Source of the DNA: Ypsolopha sequella
Taxonomy: Eukaryota > Arthropoda > Insecta > Lepidoptera > Ypsolophidae
Assembly (NCBI GenBank): GCA_934047225.1
Contig: OW203989.1
Span: 15,413,977-15,477,976, forward strand
Direction of reading: 5' to 3'
DNA: 64,000 nt
The stretch's first letter is position 1. Every line of letters begins with the position of its first letter. The position numbers were made by a program, and so were the translations under genes. This document shows, piece after piece, positions 39,844 to 51,169 of this stretch. The notes beneath the pieces were generated by a model, which saw only the letters and a list, made by a program, of their open reading frames with translations, had not been told where the DNA came from and did no database searches.

Positions 39844-41529
39844 ATAACTTCCAGCATCAGATGAAAAACATCCTGTAAAACATTTCTCTCACATGATAAG
39901 GCGAGGCAGCTCAAAGTAATTATTAAAATGGTAAAGTACACATAAATGCTTTACAAATGTTAATACGGGAGTGTGGAGTCTCCACGTCAGTCGGCTGTTC
40001 AATTACGTCACAAGTTTGAAAACAAGTTGGGAATTCTGCCATTGTTCCCAAACTTTGCTCGCCATTTATCATACACACTCTTTACAGACTTGCGGCTGTA
40101 TTCTGATTCGCTTATGTTCTGTCTGCGTAGACAGAACCTAGTTCGTATTGTGAAACAAACCTCGGAAAAAAATTATGCACGAATATACCAACAACTTGCT
40201 TTAAAACCTAAATACTACCTACATGGTCAATTGATTCTACTAAAAAAGATTGGTTCAATGACATTCGAAATCACGCTTAAATGATTCAAGTTGTGTGAAA
40301 TTAGTTGTAGCTTAATATTTTAATCATTTAAATAATAACTTCAGGTTGAAGTTTGAGTTTTGAGTTTAGACATGTAGAGTGGATCAATGAAAGTAGAGTG
40401 ACGAAAGAAGTGGAAGGTACAGCTCTACCTGCAAGGCTATATATTGTCTAAAATGTCACTGTTCATCGATTTGTTGTCCACCGACACTTACTTTGGTAGA
40501 TATCCGAAGTAGAATTGCGATTTTCTATCATGAATCCCACCAATATATATTATAAATTCCGGCAGTGCTACCCTACTAAATTAAATTAACTTAACAACCA
40601 ATGCGTTTCTGTGTAACTGTTTGACATCCTCAAATATACCGGATTATATTTGATAACTTGAACTGAAGTATTTTATCAAAGCAATAAACGCAAATAAAGT
40701 ATATATATATATATATAATAGGTAGGATGAATCTCACCGAAAGATTTTGAATAAGGAAGTTGACGAAGTAAGTTGCTTTGCGGAATCCCTGAAGGAAATA
40801 CAATGAAACAACGCCCCAAAACACCAAATAAAGTTGGGTTTCATTTCAATTTCAGGTTTGTTTTTCTAGGAACCTTGCCATTTTATTCAGAAAATACGAT
40901 GTATAAGTTTAGTCCCTAGGTCCGAAAGCGTTGTTCGTAGCTTTTTACATTTAGAGTAGGTTTATCAGTCACCAGATACACACACACACAGATATGCAGG
41001 TTACAATTTTTTTTATGGAACACATTTTGTGTGAAGTATTTGTAGGATAGACAATCTCTCTGTATTTATTAAGGTTCAAGTAATTCTAAACTATAAGCAG
41101 TGGATTTTCCATAAAATAACGGTATAGCCTAAGAGCCCTCCGTGAATAAGGCTACGTCGTGGAATAATGTGAGAAAAAATGTCGTTCGACAGTTAGTTCT
41201 TCCCAGCCTTTTGTTAAAAAATAAGACTGGCGGACCTTTGAATGTAGAGATTTTCTTAATCAGCCGAGTTTTAGATTGTTTCTGTAGAAAATAAAACACT
41301 GTGCTGAGGTGAGGACTACCATCATATTTTTTTCAAAAGGCTGACTAGAACTACCCAATGACAGCGATTGATGTCATATTGTTCCTCGACACGTACTGTT
41401 ACGGACGGCTAGCAAAAAAATAGCCAAAATAATCTGACGAAGATTTTTGTGTGATAAAAAACATCAATTTTTAATTCGCACAATCGTCATAATATAAAAA
41501 ACACGAAATTTGACTATCGACAAATTTCA
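39844..41529. other. Unassigned; simple repeats at 40697-40717 (TA) and 40977-40992 (CA)
   Basis: A 103-codon open frame at 39973-40284 (MESPRQSAVQLRHKFENK...) has normal-looking composition but no domain or splice context that I recognise; I list it here rather than as a gene. The rest shows nothing. Confidence 0.3.
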
Positions 41530-41645
41530 TTATTATTTAAAAAATTTCAAGCAAATAAATATCTTGATAAAACTCCTCGAGTCAGGATCCGAACCTGCGA
41601 CATCCTGCTTACATGACAGGCGCGCTATCGACTGCGCCACCGAGG
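41530..41645 (-). mobile_element. Second tRNA-headed SINE family, copy 2
   Basis: On the minus strand the head (41645 down to 41574) reads 'cctcggtggcgcagtcg' with box B-like 'ggttcggatcc' and ends CGAGGA. It is followed by the same AT-rich body as 35321-35375. Flanking minus-strand sequence to about 41810 contains 'gcgccatctgttcgg'. Confidence 0.65.
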
Positions 41646-41885
41646 TTCTCATCTGTACCGACGAATGTTTCCACAATACCTGTACACCGAATTTTTGTGA
41701 CAACAGTAATGCACATACTGAACGCTCACGTGGGCGTTATGTGATTTCACGCCTTGTTCGTTCCGAACAGATGGCGCTGTTGTCGACAAAACTATTGAGA
41801 TTCTGGGTTATCATGGCATATACGTAGTAATGACCACACACATTAGAATGTCATTAAAACCATTTAAAACAACATTGAGTGCATC

Positions 41886-42152
41886 AATATATCGAGAGCA
41901 TCAAGCTGAAAAGGCGTATCTACAGATTTTCTGAATTCCGAAAATTCTGACCATTTTGGGCAAATATCCATAATTATAAGCTCTATGCCACACTAAAAAG
42001 TTACGGTTGCTCCACTGGTTATAGGTACTATATGCCGAAGTCTATGACGTGAAAAGGCGCATTTATAATTAAAGAAAATATGTATAAATAACGAGTCGAT
42101 ACTTTTATATTTTTGTAGATACGCCCTTTCAGCTTGATGCCCTCGATATATT
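41886..42152. mobile_element. Foldback MITE 'aatatatcgagagcatc'
   Basis: About 40 bp of the left end ('tcgagagcatcaagctg', 'ggcgtatctaca') pair with the right end ('tgtagatacgcc', 'cagcttgatgccctcg') with three mismatches. AT-rich, noncoding interior. Confidence 0.8.
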
Positions 42153-42689
42153 AAGGCAGTCTCATTCTTGTAAAAACGTCCTATACATATACATATAGGT
42201 ACAAAGAGCAGCTGATTTTACACCCCTTTGCCGAAGGAAAGTAGTTGAAATTCAATACCAGAACATACAACGCTTTTCATACACGTGCCAGATGTAAATT
42301 CTATTCTTAATGCTCTTAAAAAAACAAACTTACTTTAAATATCACCTTGAATAAAAATTTTTATTTTCAGAAGTAAGAATATCACGTAAACATTTTTCTG
42401 ATGCCATAAAATAAATGACTCGTTATGACATTTTAATCCGAAAGGGAGCTTTATCTTATCTCAATAGGTATCTCATCTTATTTTCATTTCAAAAAATCAT
42501 CATGAAAACCGCGATATGCAAAAGAATCCCTGTCAGACAAAAATTAAAGAAAGATAAAGCAAATGTAATTGTTTGTTATTAAATTAGCAGTCTTAAGCAT
42601 ATATTAATATAACTATACAAATAACAATAAATGAATCTTAAAACGAAACAAGTTTCCACATAAATCTTGCAAGTAAATAAATGTAATTG
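42153..42689. other. Unassigned intergenic sequence
   Basis: AT-rich; nothing recognised. Confidence 0.3.
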
Positions 42690-43015
42690 CTGTTCGGCAA
42701 ATTGAAAAATGCCCACCGTTTGTAAAATGACTGCGTCATTTCCTAACAAGCCGAAATCGAAAGTCTTTCACCAAAAAGTGACAAATAGCGAGGAGAAGCG
42801 TGTTAGGTTTACATGTAAGTACATCTCGGAAGCCGAGCGAAGCGAGGCGACCCTCAATACTTCTAACAGAATTTACTATATGCCGGGGCAAATTAGAAAA
42901 TGTCGAATTCTACTATTTGATTCGTCAAATAGTAAAATAGGGAGTGTTTAGAAACTAACGACGCCGCGCCGTTTATAAACGGCGGAATTTTACTTTTTGC
43001 CGGCAACATATACAA
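42690..43015. mobile_element. Element Z with 'gccgagcgaagcgaggcga' core
   Basis: 'ttcggcaaattgaaaaatg' at the left and 'cttttt-gccggcaa' at the right form weak inverted ends. Inside are 'gttaggtttacatgta', 'gccgagcgaagcgaggcga' and a hairpin 'tactatttgattcgtcaaa'. The core is shared with 38813-39033. The 80-codon open frame is part of the repeat. Confidence 0.5.
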
Positions 43016-44222
43016 GGAATAAAGCGACCATCAACACACAAGACAGTGCAGATCAAAAGGGTTCTCCGTTTCGCACATTTGAATCCTAACAAATTGTACG
43101 TGTTAGCGCTGTAAGCAGGCATGTAAACATGCGAGTTATTGCTATTGCGAGAGCTGAGCCTTAAATAAACAGGCTAAGATCGTCTTAGCACGAATGTTTA
43201 CACTTTGTAAAGACTGAATTTAGGCTTAATCTTAGCATAAATCATAGCTAATCAGATTTAGCAATTTATTACCTACTCTAGAAAAGACCAAAGAATCCAT
43301 TAAACTGAAATATGAAAGGTAGACTTCATAATTTGAACTGGCATGCTAGATGGAAAAGCACAGAAATAAATATTATTTCTTTACCAGCAATATTTCACAT
43401 TTACAGCTGAATAGCTCGTTAAAACCCAACTTAATTTCTTCCAACACGAAAATAGATTAAAAGGGATTAATCTAAAACAACGTATTTTAGTGAGCCAGTA
43501 AAGTAGGGTATCCATAAATTAGAAGAGAGCGCGGACGCGTTTAAGGTTTCTTTTTAGGCATTGTGCCACGTATTTTGTCCCGTTCCAAATCTTTTATTAC
43601 ATTGGAATAAGCATGAAAATTCCAAATCGGACGGAACAACGTGTATGGTTTAGTTCCGTTGAAATAACGTCACCCAAAATAGCCCGGTCGTCGGTGTGAT
43701 CGTTCTTATACCATTCTGAACTAGTACTTTAGTTAGTCGAGCCGAACAAGAATCAAACGTTACCGAATACATGTGTAAAGTGTAAGTTTGTGTCAGAAAG
43801 TTAGAGATTCAGGAAATCAACTCTAACTAAACTTATCTATCCGCAAACCATATTTCTAGAAAGGTTAATTGTTGAATTTGAAAAAAAAAAAAACTGATAT
43901 ATATATATTTACTAGGTGAGCCGTTTGTTAAAATAAAATGAAATCCTTCTCAAGTTTAACTTAGTTATATAATATATTGCATGAAGCTCTGACATTGTTC
44001 TTTACATGGATGTATACAAGGGAGGAGATTTAGGGGTCCCCCTTACGTCTGATTTTACAGAAAAAAGAGTACTTACCACATTTTATCATAAAATATGTAT
44101 TTCATAATCAATAAATGTAAAATAAAACACTCAAATATTTGTAAAATGTTGAAATAGTTCCCTCTACGACACTCCAGTCCCTCTGCTGCCAAAATAATGT
44201 TTTAATATTAAAATTGTTTCAG
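43016..44222. other. Unassigned intergenic sequence
   Basis: 'cgttccaaatctttta' and 'aaaattccaaatcggacgg' around 43580-43640 hint at a decayed inverted repeat. No gene is visible. Confidence 0.3.
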
Positions 44223-44427
44223 TTAAAATACCCCTCCTCCCCATGTAAGAGATAATACGCCCGTCGTGGTCCTCTCTCATTGTTTGAAACAATCACGTCT
44301 TATTCTTCGAGTAACTAAAGTAGGGGCTAGAACTAAAATTAGTCATCAGTTTGTAGCACTAGCATTAAAGGGCCCTCTTCCTAAGGATGTGGAGGAAAAT
44401 AGATTGAGATTTAATTGGAACATCTGA
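44223..44427 (+). CDS. Unrecognised 3' exon or pseudogene fragment
   Basis: After ATTGTTTCAG (acceptor-like, ending 44222) the plus strand is open for about 68 codons to TGA at 44425-44427. It reads HVRDNTPVVVLSHCLKQS and then RVTKVGARTKISHQFVALAL and KGPLPKDVEENRLRFNW. The composition looks protein-like, not AT-driven. No ATG leads the frame and I do not know the family; a LINE or host-gene 3' end are both possible. Confidence 0.3.
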
Positions 44428-44639
44428 TGGCGAGGTGGAGCTTATGTTATTATGTTATATTTTCAGGGATATTAATATCTTTTTCGTTTTATTTTTGACA
44501 TCACTTTGAAAAGGACGGACATGAAGTGAGTGTTTTATTTACGTCTTTAATTTTATTCTCGGCTGACCGAGTTCTCTCGAATACTCTAGATAATAATGAG
44601 GTATAAAGTGGTTGTCCATAAACCACGTGGTTTACTTAA

Positions 44640-44692
44640 GGCGATTAGTGTCGCCAAATAAGCAGCTCGATGTTCGTCGGTACGAACAATGA
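44640..44692 (+). mobile_element. TTAA-flanked MITE family, 5' end fragment
   Basis: TTAA at 44636-44639 is followed by 'ggcgattagtgtcgcc', 'agcagctcgatgttcg' and 'tcggtacgaac', matching the left end of the family before it breaks off next to a LINE fragment. Confidence 0.6.
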
Positions 44693-44709
44693 AATAACTT
44701 TGAAATAAA

Positions 44710-44826
44710 TTTAGAAGACGATCTAACTTGCTTAAAAGATCTTCTGTAAGATCAGGATCTATAATAGGAAGCAAAAGAGAATTGACTAATGTAACCTTGG
44801 CAGAGTATGGAAGTTGGCTAAAAAGC
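44710..44826 (-). mobile_element. LINE reverse-transcriptase C-terminal fragment
   Basis: The minus strand reads SAKVTLVNSLLLPIIDPDLT and then LSKLDRLLNLF, homologous to KILLAQTLLLPIIDYGDV and LNKLERLQNLA of the intact LINE at 6009. The fragment is short and ends on both sides. Confidence 0.65.
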
Positions 44827-46889
44827 TACTATGTGGCAGGAGATGAAGGTCAGAGCCTGCTGAGATCGACATATCTTTAACATATTTACAAATTGAGCTA
44901 CTTAGTTTTCATTATGGATCATATTTTCGTAAAATATGATTATACACGACTTACCCCTGATTTCGCATTGGAGAATTTCAAGTTTTAGCAGTGCTTAACT
45001 ATGAAATGCAGCGCTGTGATTGACTGGTTCGTCACTTAAGTGTCGATTAAGGAGATTTTTTAAACTCAAAAACTAGTCCTTAGTTGGTTTTGAAATTCAT
45101 CTGAAATGCAAATTCGCTTGCACACGAGATGTTCCTGCTGAAGGCAATATACTACCGCTTGCCTTATCTTCTAATTCTTGATTTGCGGGTTCTTACAACA
45201 GAAAATAGCGCAAAGATTTGGGAAAATTACTACGCTGCAAGGGGCGAGAAAGGAGGCACTGAGCAAAAGCCGAACGGTAGGCTACGAAGGAAGAGAGGGA
45301 GTCAAAAGAGGACAAACTGAAATCACGTGGTTCACGGACGCTCCCATAGCTGAAAATTATACAGCGGAGATCACATCAGGTTATACACATTGGACTTTGT
45401 ACCTACCTTATATCCTTCACTATAAGAGCTAAAGTACTCTTTTGTACTCTTTTCTCTACTGTACTCATTTTTTAGTATATTAATTGCGCATCGCTTATTA
45501 ACGTCGTAGTGAAGAAGGTTTTGTTCAAAAACATGGGATTCTTTTCCATAAAATTGTAATCGTGGAATTGTAAAATGATTAAATCTTACGTAGCATTGTA
45601 AGGAAAGACAAAGACATTGAGTTTAGGCTCTATTCTAAAGTACAGTTAGAGCTATCATTACCGCCCATTACGAGCTTTAACGCTACAATGAAGTCAATGG
45701 GGCGTGCCTTAGGATAAGCCATTTACACCGGTAAAAGAAATAAAAGATTTTTTTTTTCTACATATTTTTTTTGGTTTCCTGCAAGGAGCTGAATCTTATG
45801 TAGGCTTTGCTGTCATTTTTTTCGTGGAATAACATTTTATTTTTATGATATGGCTTGCTTCGCGCTTTTCCAAAATCATGGTCGCAAGCCAACTTGGAGC
45901 AAAAAAAGTTATGAACGCCGCCGAGCAAATAAAAAATATACAATGAGAATATTCATGAAATTTTACCGAAGAATGTATTATTTATTTTACTGTATTTGGT
46001 AGTCACGAAAATCTAAGAAAAAACGAGCGTATCCTTACACGTGCAAGCCTTATAACGTGTCTCTAGTTTACAACATACCAATACCATTCCGAACCAGACT
46101 AATTAATTAATAACAAAGCGATAGGCTGCGTTGAGAGCGTTCCTTTGCCTCGCAGGTTACAAGGCAGACCGTAAAAAATTAAAAGAAACGATTCCGCTGA
46201 GCGCCGTATACTCAATAAAAAATCCATTTAGGAATGTCTGATTAAAATACGTACCATTCTGAGTGGCTAGCGGGGTCGTGGGACTAGATTAGTTTCGGAG
46301 TAACTCTTATTTTTCCGCTTTACATTTTTGTACTAATCGAGCTCCGCAGTTTTTTCCTGGGCAACGTGTCAGGTGAATTCGTGTACCGAAACTCAACGTT
46401 ATGTAACCGGAACGATACTTTTTGTTCGATTTTTGAAACTTTTTACTCGGGCTCGAGGTTTTTCGGTTTTGGCAATTTACTGTCTCGTAGTTTGGCCGTA
46501 TTTCGTTAGTTATCTGGTTCCGCTAACACCACGTTACGTGACATAATGTTTCGTCAAAGCCGTAAAGGAATTAATCAGCAAAATAGTACTTGTAGAAAGT
46601 TATGGAAGTCAAGATTAAGTTACTGAAAACCACATCGTTTTAGAGCAAATAAATTTTCAAAAGTTTTCATCAATTTCAGCACAAGATCGTCATAAATGAA
46701 ATTAACCCACTCGAGAACTCGCAGCGCTAAGCTTATTCCCTCGCAAGGGTGCCATCCACGCCTCAACGTACTTAGCGCAATGGAGCCGACATAAAGGAGA
46801 AATAGAACATCTCTGGAGTGCAGCCCATTAAAACCACATGTGATGTGCTAGACGTCACCTACTCGCTCCCCGCTCTGGGTCGCGACCAA
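44827..46889. other. Mostly unassigned; repeat Q copy at about 44945-45060
   Basis: Bases 44950-45045 match 29110-29200 ('gaaatgcagcgctgtgatt'). An 84-codon frame at 45178-45432 includes 'TEITWFTDAP', faintly like a LINE RNase H entrance, but is otherwise unrecognised. 46250-46560 and 46730-46900 are less AT-rich without a frame. Confidence 0.3.
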
Positions 46890-47045
46890 AGGCTCTCAAC
46901 TGATGGGTTAATACAGGCTAGAATTTTAGTTGTTCTATGCATTTTGGTCAAGTAGGGATGTAGTTTTTCTATGGAACAGTAATTTTTTCAAAATTTCAGT
47001 GTTGGTTCTATTCAGTAAGTTGTTCGCATAGTTAGACAAATACTA
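46890..47045. repeat. Decayed relative of foldback MITE M
   Basis: 'agttgttctatgcattttgg', 'tttttctatggaacagt' and 'ttcagtgttggttctattc' correspond to inner parts of 34313-34582 in reverse. The ends are lost. Confidence 0.35.
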
Positions 47046-47149
47046 TTACTAGTATCTGGCTTTTCAGTGACTTAAATTCAGCCTGTGCGCCTCAAGCTGA
47101 ATACTAAATAGGAGAACTAGAGCAAGCTGGGATGCTGAACACCGCACCT

Positions 47150-47313
47150 ACACTAGCATGGACAGTGATTGACTATAACTCAATTCGCTGCGTTCCTATC
47201 ACCATCTAGATCCTGCGCACACAACTAATCGTGTCTCCAAATCCTTTACGGTCAATGCGGTTTGGATCTGGAATGAATTTCCGCAAACACTCAGCAATTC
47301 TCCTTCTCATTAA
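47150..47313 (+). mobile_element. LINE ORF2 C-terminal fragment
   Basis: Bases 47218-47313 read HTTNRVSKSFTVNAVWIWNE and then FPQTLSNSPSH and a stop, the typical 'F-x-V-N-A-V-R-L-W-N-x-L-P' ending of CR1/Jockey-group LINEs. The upstream part is frameshifted. A poly(A)-like run follows. Confidence 0.6.
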
Positions 47314-47414
47314 AAAAAAAATATGTATCCCTCCACTCTTGAAAACACTGAGTTTAACTGACTTAGTTACTTGTTTGTTCGTATGTATGTATTAGTATGT
47401 AGTATATTATTATT

Positions 47415-47720
47415 TGCAGGTGGTATAGCTTAAACCGAGCTCGACTGTGAAGGTACCACCATCTTACTCGCAAACCCCCCCGAAGTTTTTTGGGGGAGAG
47501 CTCTCAGGCACAATCAGTTGTCCCAAGCATCCCTGAAACCGATCGATGGCGGTATATCCATCCCCAATTACCGACCTTTTTATAAAACAGACTGGTGACG
47601 GGCAGTGGTGCGAGGGTTTCGGCACCGCGCACACCAACCCACATGCCCAGCGTGTGTAAGTATGGGCATTTCTTCCAGGAAATCTTGGAAAGCCAGTGGA
47701 CAAAGACAGGCTGGATGGGT
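47415..47720 (+). mobile_element. RTE-like fragment (repeat R, copy 2)
   Basis: From 'gagctcgactgtgaaggt' to 'cgtgtgtaagtatgggca' it parallels 4600-4860, with several small indels. The overlapping 73-90 codon open frames on both strands are by-products. Confidence 0.6.
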
Positions 47721-48945
47721 GGATATTATTATTCATTTTTTCGCTACGGTTGTCTGGAAGAAATTGATTTTAGGAAAAGTCCACTCTTCCCTTCTGTCTC
47801 TTTTTGTATTTTGTAAAATATCTTGCTTTTTGTGCAGTTAAGTGTTTATTAATTCATTCGTTCATTTAATTCAATAGACCATCAATAGACAACAGTGACT
47901 TTCTATTGGTGGTAAAATCATAGCACTGCTGTCACGCACTCAGCCGTGCTAGTGTGTTAAATTCAGCAAATCCGAAAAAGCCAAACCATACGTGGTTAAA
48001 GTAAAAATAATAGCTCAAAAATTTCTAAATGTTTTTCTTAGTACTAAATAACATTTAGTTACAGCACAAAAACAAAAATTTTGATCAAAAATCGCATCGT
48101 CCAGCTGCTTGTTTAATTAAAGGAAAGAATGAAATTTCCAGTGTTATCCGTTAAAAATTAAAACCGACAAAGACGACCCAATTATGTCGCTATAAAGAAT
48201 GATACCATTTATTAAAAGCGTAAAAAACTGTGACTCAGGTTTCATTACACTTTTTAATGGACAGCGGTAAAAATCATATAAACATAGAACCATTATGAGC
48301 TTGAAAATAATACCGAAAAACCTTGAAGTTTTCGCTGCTGAAGGAAATGGTTATTATTGATCCATCTTACTCGTAAACAAACGGCCTAACCCCGCCCCGG
48401 CATAAAATAAACATCCGACCTGAAATTAATTTAATATTTTAACCATCATAATTTCAATAATGTCATTCAAAAATAGCTGCTATGACATCACATTAAGATA
48501 TTGCTCCAAATGCAAACAAAGAATGGGAAGCACATGAAGTTTGAGGAGCGCTGCCAGTGATAATTTGTTTGTGCTGGTGCTCTGGGTTTTCGTAGGCTAA
48601 CCGACCATGATAAAAATAACTATGTCCTAGCCCGTATTTCTTCAACTTTAAGATTTAAAAAGCTCTGGTTAGGTGTGCTCTCATTTTGGTGAAGTGATAG
48701 TATTTGGTTAGACCGCTCTATTCACAATATTCATAGGGGATGAACTCACGAGCGATTTACAATTTCACAACTTCACAAGACAAACATATAAATTGGTGGG
48801 CTTACACCCGAGTATTTCTACTTTCTACAAGAGTTTTCTAATGCATTTTATAAACCTTTTACTGTATTCGTGAAAATGGAACCAACAAAACAATATGCAT
48901 TCTAAAGTTGTTCTTGTGTAACCACTGTAAGTTGAATTCATAATG
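47721..48945. other. Unassigned intergenic sequence
   Basis: 'tcaatagaccatcaataga' is a short direct repeat at about 47870-47890. No gene, RNA or larger repeat was recognised. Confidence 0.3.
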
Positions 48946-49045
48946 AATTATTTAAAAACGGATAGACTTGCATGACTTACCTCGCGATCTATCACGTCGC
49001 GTATCGCGAGATAATTCATGTAAGTCTATCCGTTTTTAAATAATT
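48946..49045. repeat. 100-bp near-perfect palindrome
   Basis: Arms starting 'aattatttaaaaacggat' return as 'cgtttttaaataatt'; the centre lies in 'atcacgtcgcgtatcg'. The word 'ttgttcttgtgt' occurs on both sides (48908-48919, 49051-49062), a possible target duplication of a slightly larger insert. Confidence 0.7.
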
Positions 49046-50030
49046 AATTATTGTTCTTGTGTTAATAATATTTTATGAAAATGATTATGAGTCTAACATA
49101 CGTATTGTTAAGTTACCAGATTATTCATTGTTTCGTCATTTTTTCCAAGTAAAAACAAAAAACTGCAATGATTACAAAGATTCTGGTATTTTATTATATT
49201 CATGCGAGTAGTGGGCGTTACAAACTGTAAACAGTTTCGATAACTAGTTATTGATTTAATAACCAAAATACGGTATTCGGTTTTACAATAACTATGTTTT
49301 GCAAAACCAGGTATTGGCGATACCGATCGAACGATACTCAATAATACTGAAGCTTGATACGACAGGGACAGCACGTTTACGTTCCGTTGCGTGTAAGAGC
49401 GAGACACAATGTTTATAAACAAAATACACACACACTACTACTAGGCCGGTGAGGTGGCCACCTGCAGCAGGCGTGAGAGGGAAATGTGCGGATGGCGGGG
49501 GGAGGAGCTCCCGCTCTTCACCTCAGCCTCCGATTGTATTGACACTTATCTCTAATTTAATAAAAGCATTTATTGAAAAAAAAAACTAATTAGGTCAAAA
49601 CCAAAGTTCGAAACCTAAGTACTCGTCAATACCTATAGTTATTTAAATAACCAGTTATTGAATACCACACCAATAGCTAGTTTCGGTATTGCAAAAACAC
49701 GTACCGACCCAACTCTAATTCATGCATATTATTATGCAGATTCTTCCAGTTACACTTTTCTAGTACATAGAGTCGACGAGATATATGATAGAAATACTCG
49801 TAGATGGTAGATAGTAGAAAATTGCTCTGTCATGTCGTAGACATCAAAGGATGTTAATAAAAACTCTTATTTGGAGAGTTGCTGGGGAAAGCACATCTGT
49901 TTGAAATAACAACCTACATACATAAACATAATTTGTTGACTCGCATTACTTTTAGGGTGCCGCCCAAAATAGGAAACCATTTAGATAAGTTCCTTTGTTC
50001 GCGGCAGGAATCAAAGTAGACTGTGTTGAA
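49046..50030. other. Mostly unassigned; decayed inverted-repeat element about 49190-49720
   Basis: 'gataactagttattgattt' and 'ggtattcggttttacaata' at the left echo 'aataaccagttattgaa' and 'agtttcggtattgc' at the right, suggesting an old terminal-repeat element. A GC-rich block lies at 49440-49530. A 107-codon minus frame is unrecognised. Confidence 0.3.
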
Positions 50031-50392
50031 ATTGGTGTCGATTCGGTGTAACACGGTTGGACAACTTATTGGACAAGACTAAACTTAAAGCGAATGGATA
50101 CGCCAACTTCAGTTTGGACCTGTCTTTGAAGGCTTACTCTTCCCACACGGGTGGTCCAAAAAATTTCATAAAAATATATGACAGGCATTATAGAGTCAAA
50201 AATAAATTTTAAGTTTCATAAACTGTTTTTCCATTGTAAGTTTTGACAAAAAAAGTCATCGAAAGTTTCACATGATTAACACAAGAATTCTCTTACTCCT
50301 TCCAAATGCCTAAAGCGATTTTAATAATTATTTCACCAAATTATAGGAAATTTTTCAATCTAAAAAATTTAAGTTCAAATTTTTTTTTCCGT

Positions 50393-50568
50393 TTATGGCG
50401 TCCATGTGAAAAGTATTATTTTCTCCTATTTTGCGCTAGCCGGAGACGCAGTGGTTGTCGTAACAGCCACTTTTCAAGGCACGCTGAAGTGAACATTATT
50501 TCAATGTCGTTTCCGTTGATATTTGTACCGACACACATTGAGTTGCTTATTTAGCTTGGTCATACGCC
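50393..50568 (-). mobile_element. TTAA-flanked MITE family, partial reverse copy
   Basis: It matches the reverse copy at 25556 from 'ggcgtccatgtgaaaagta' to 'cgtttccgttgatattt' and ends at the TTAA (50569-50572) where the forward copy begins. The two share that TTAA back to back. Confidence 0.6.
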
Positions 50569-50572
50569 TTAA

Positions 50573-51038
50573 GGCGATTACCGTCGCCAAATTAGGAGCT
50601 CGATGTTTGTCTGTATGAATATCGACGGAAACGACATTGAAATAACGTTCAAATCAGTGCACAATGCGTAGTGGCTGTTACGACGCTCGCTGCGTCCTTG
50701 AAAGGGCAAAATAGAAGAAAAAAATACTTTTCACATGGGCGTCATTGTTCGATTGAATATTTCTATGTTATATTTATAGCTATCAAGTTTATCTATATAT
50801 CAAAGCATAAATGAATTAAATCACCTAAGCCGCTTAGGAGCAGTAGGAAATTCAAGCCAAAAAACACCATTCAGTTGAAACAATTTTTCATAAAGAAGTT
50901 TTGGTGGTACGAAAAAGAAAAATGTTGCATATGTTGTCCTAGAGTTGATAATCCATAATACATTTTTTCAATATTTTTGGTTTGGCCATTAAAGGGGAGT
51001 AGGCTTTAGAAAGTACCCATTTGGCGATATTAAGGGCC
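50573..51038 (+). mobile_element. TTAA-flanked MITE family, full forward copy 2
   Basis: It is bounded by TTAA at 50569-50572 and 51039-51042. Left end 'ggcgattaccgtcgccaaa', right end 'tttggcgatattaagggcc'. The body is close to the copies at 25556 and 39384. Confidence 0.85.
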
Positions 51039-51169
51039 TTAATTTAAGCGCTTTGTCTTTTTTTTCTGTATTGAAAAGACAAAGGCAAGACGCGTAAAAT
51101 AAGGTCAGGTCAAATAAGGTTTGACAGGTCAAATAAGTTAAGTCGTGTTACATCGAATCGACACCAATG

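Larger units (their letters stand above)
50031..51169. mobile_element. Terminal-repeat element with 25-bp inverted ends, hosting two MITE copies
   Basis: The left end 'attggtgtcgattcggtgt' (50031-50055) and the right end (51145-51169) are inverted repeats with one mismatch in 25. Between them are about 340 bp of unassigned left sequence, a partial and a full TTAA-flanked MITE, and about 100 bp on the right with 'caggtcaaataag' direct repeats. No transposase remains. Confidence 0.65.

Noticed and set aside
39973..40284. 103-codon ORF beginning MESPRQSAVQ
   Set aside because: There is no motif, splice or promoter support. It is noted in the gap entry but not called as a gene.
47464..47841. ORFs of 73-90 codons
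   Set aside because: They are by-products of the RTE-like repeat R; similar repeat copies at 4590 and 51781 do not keep the frames.
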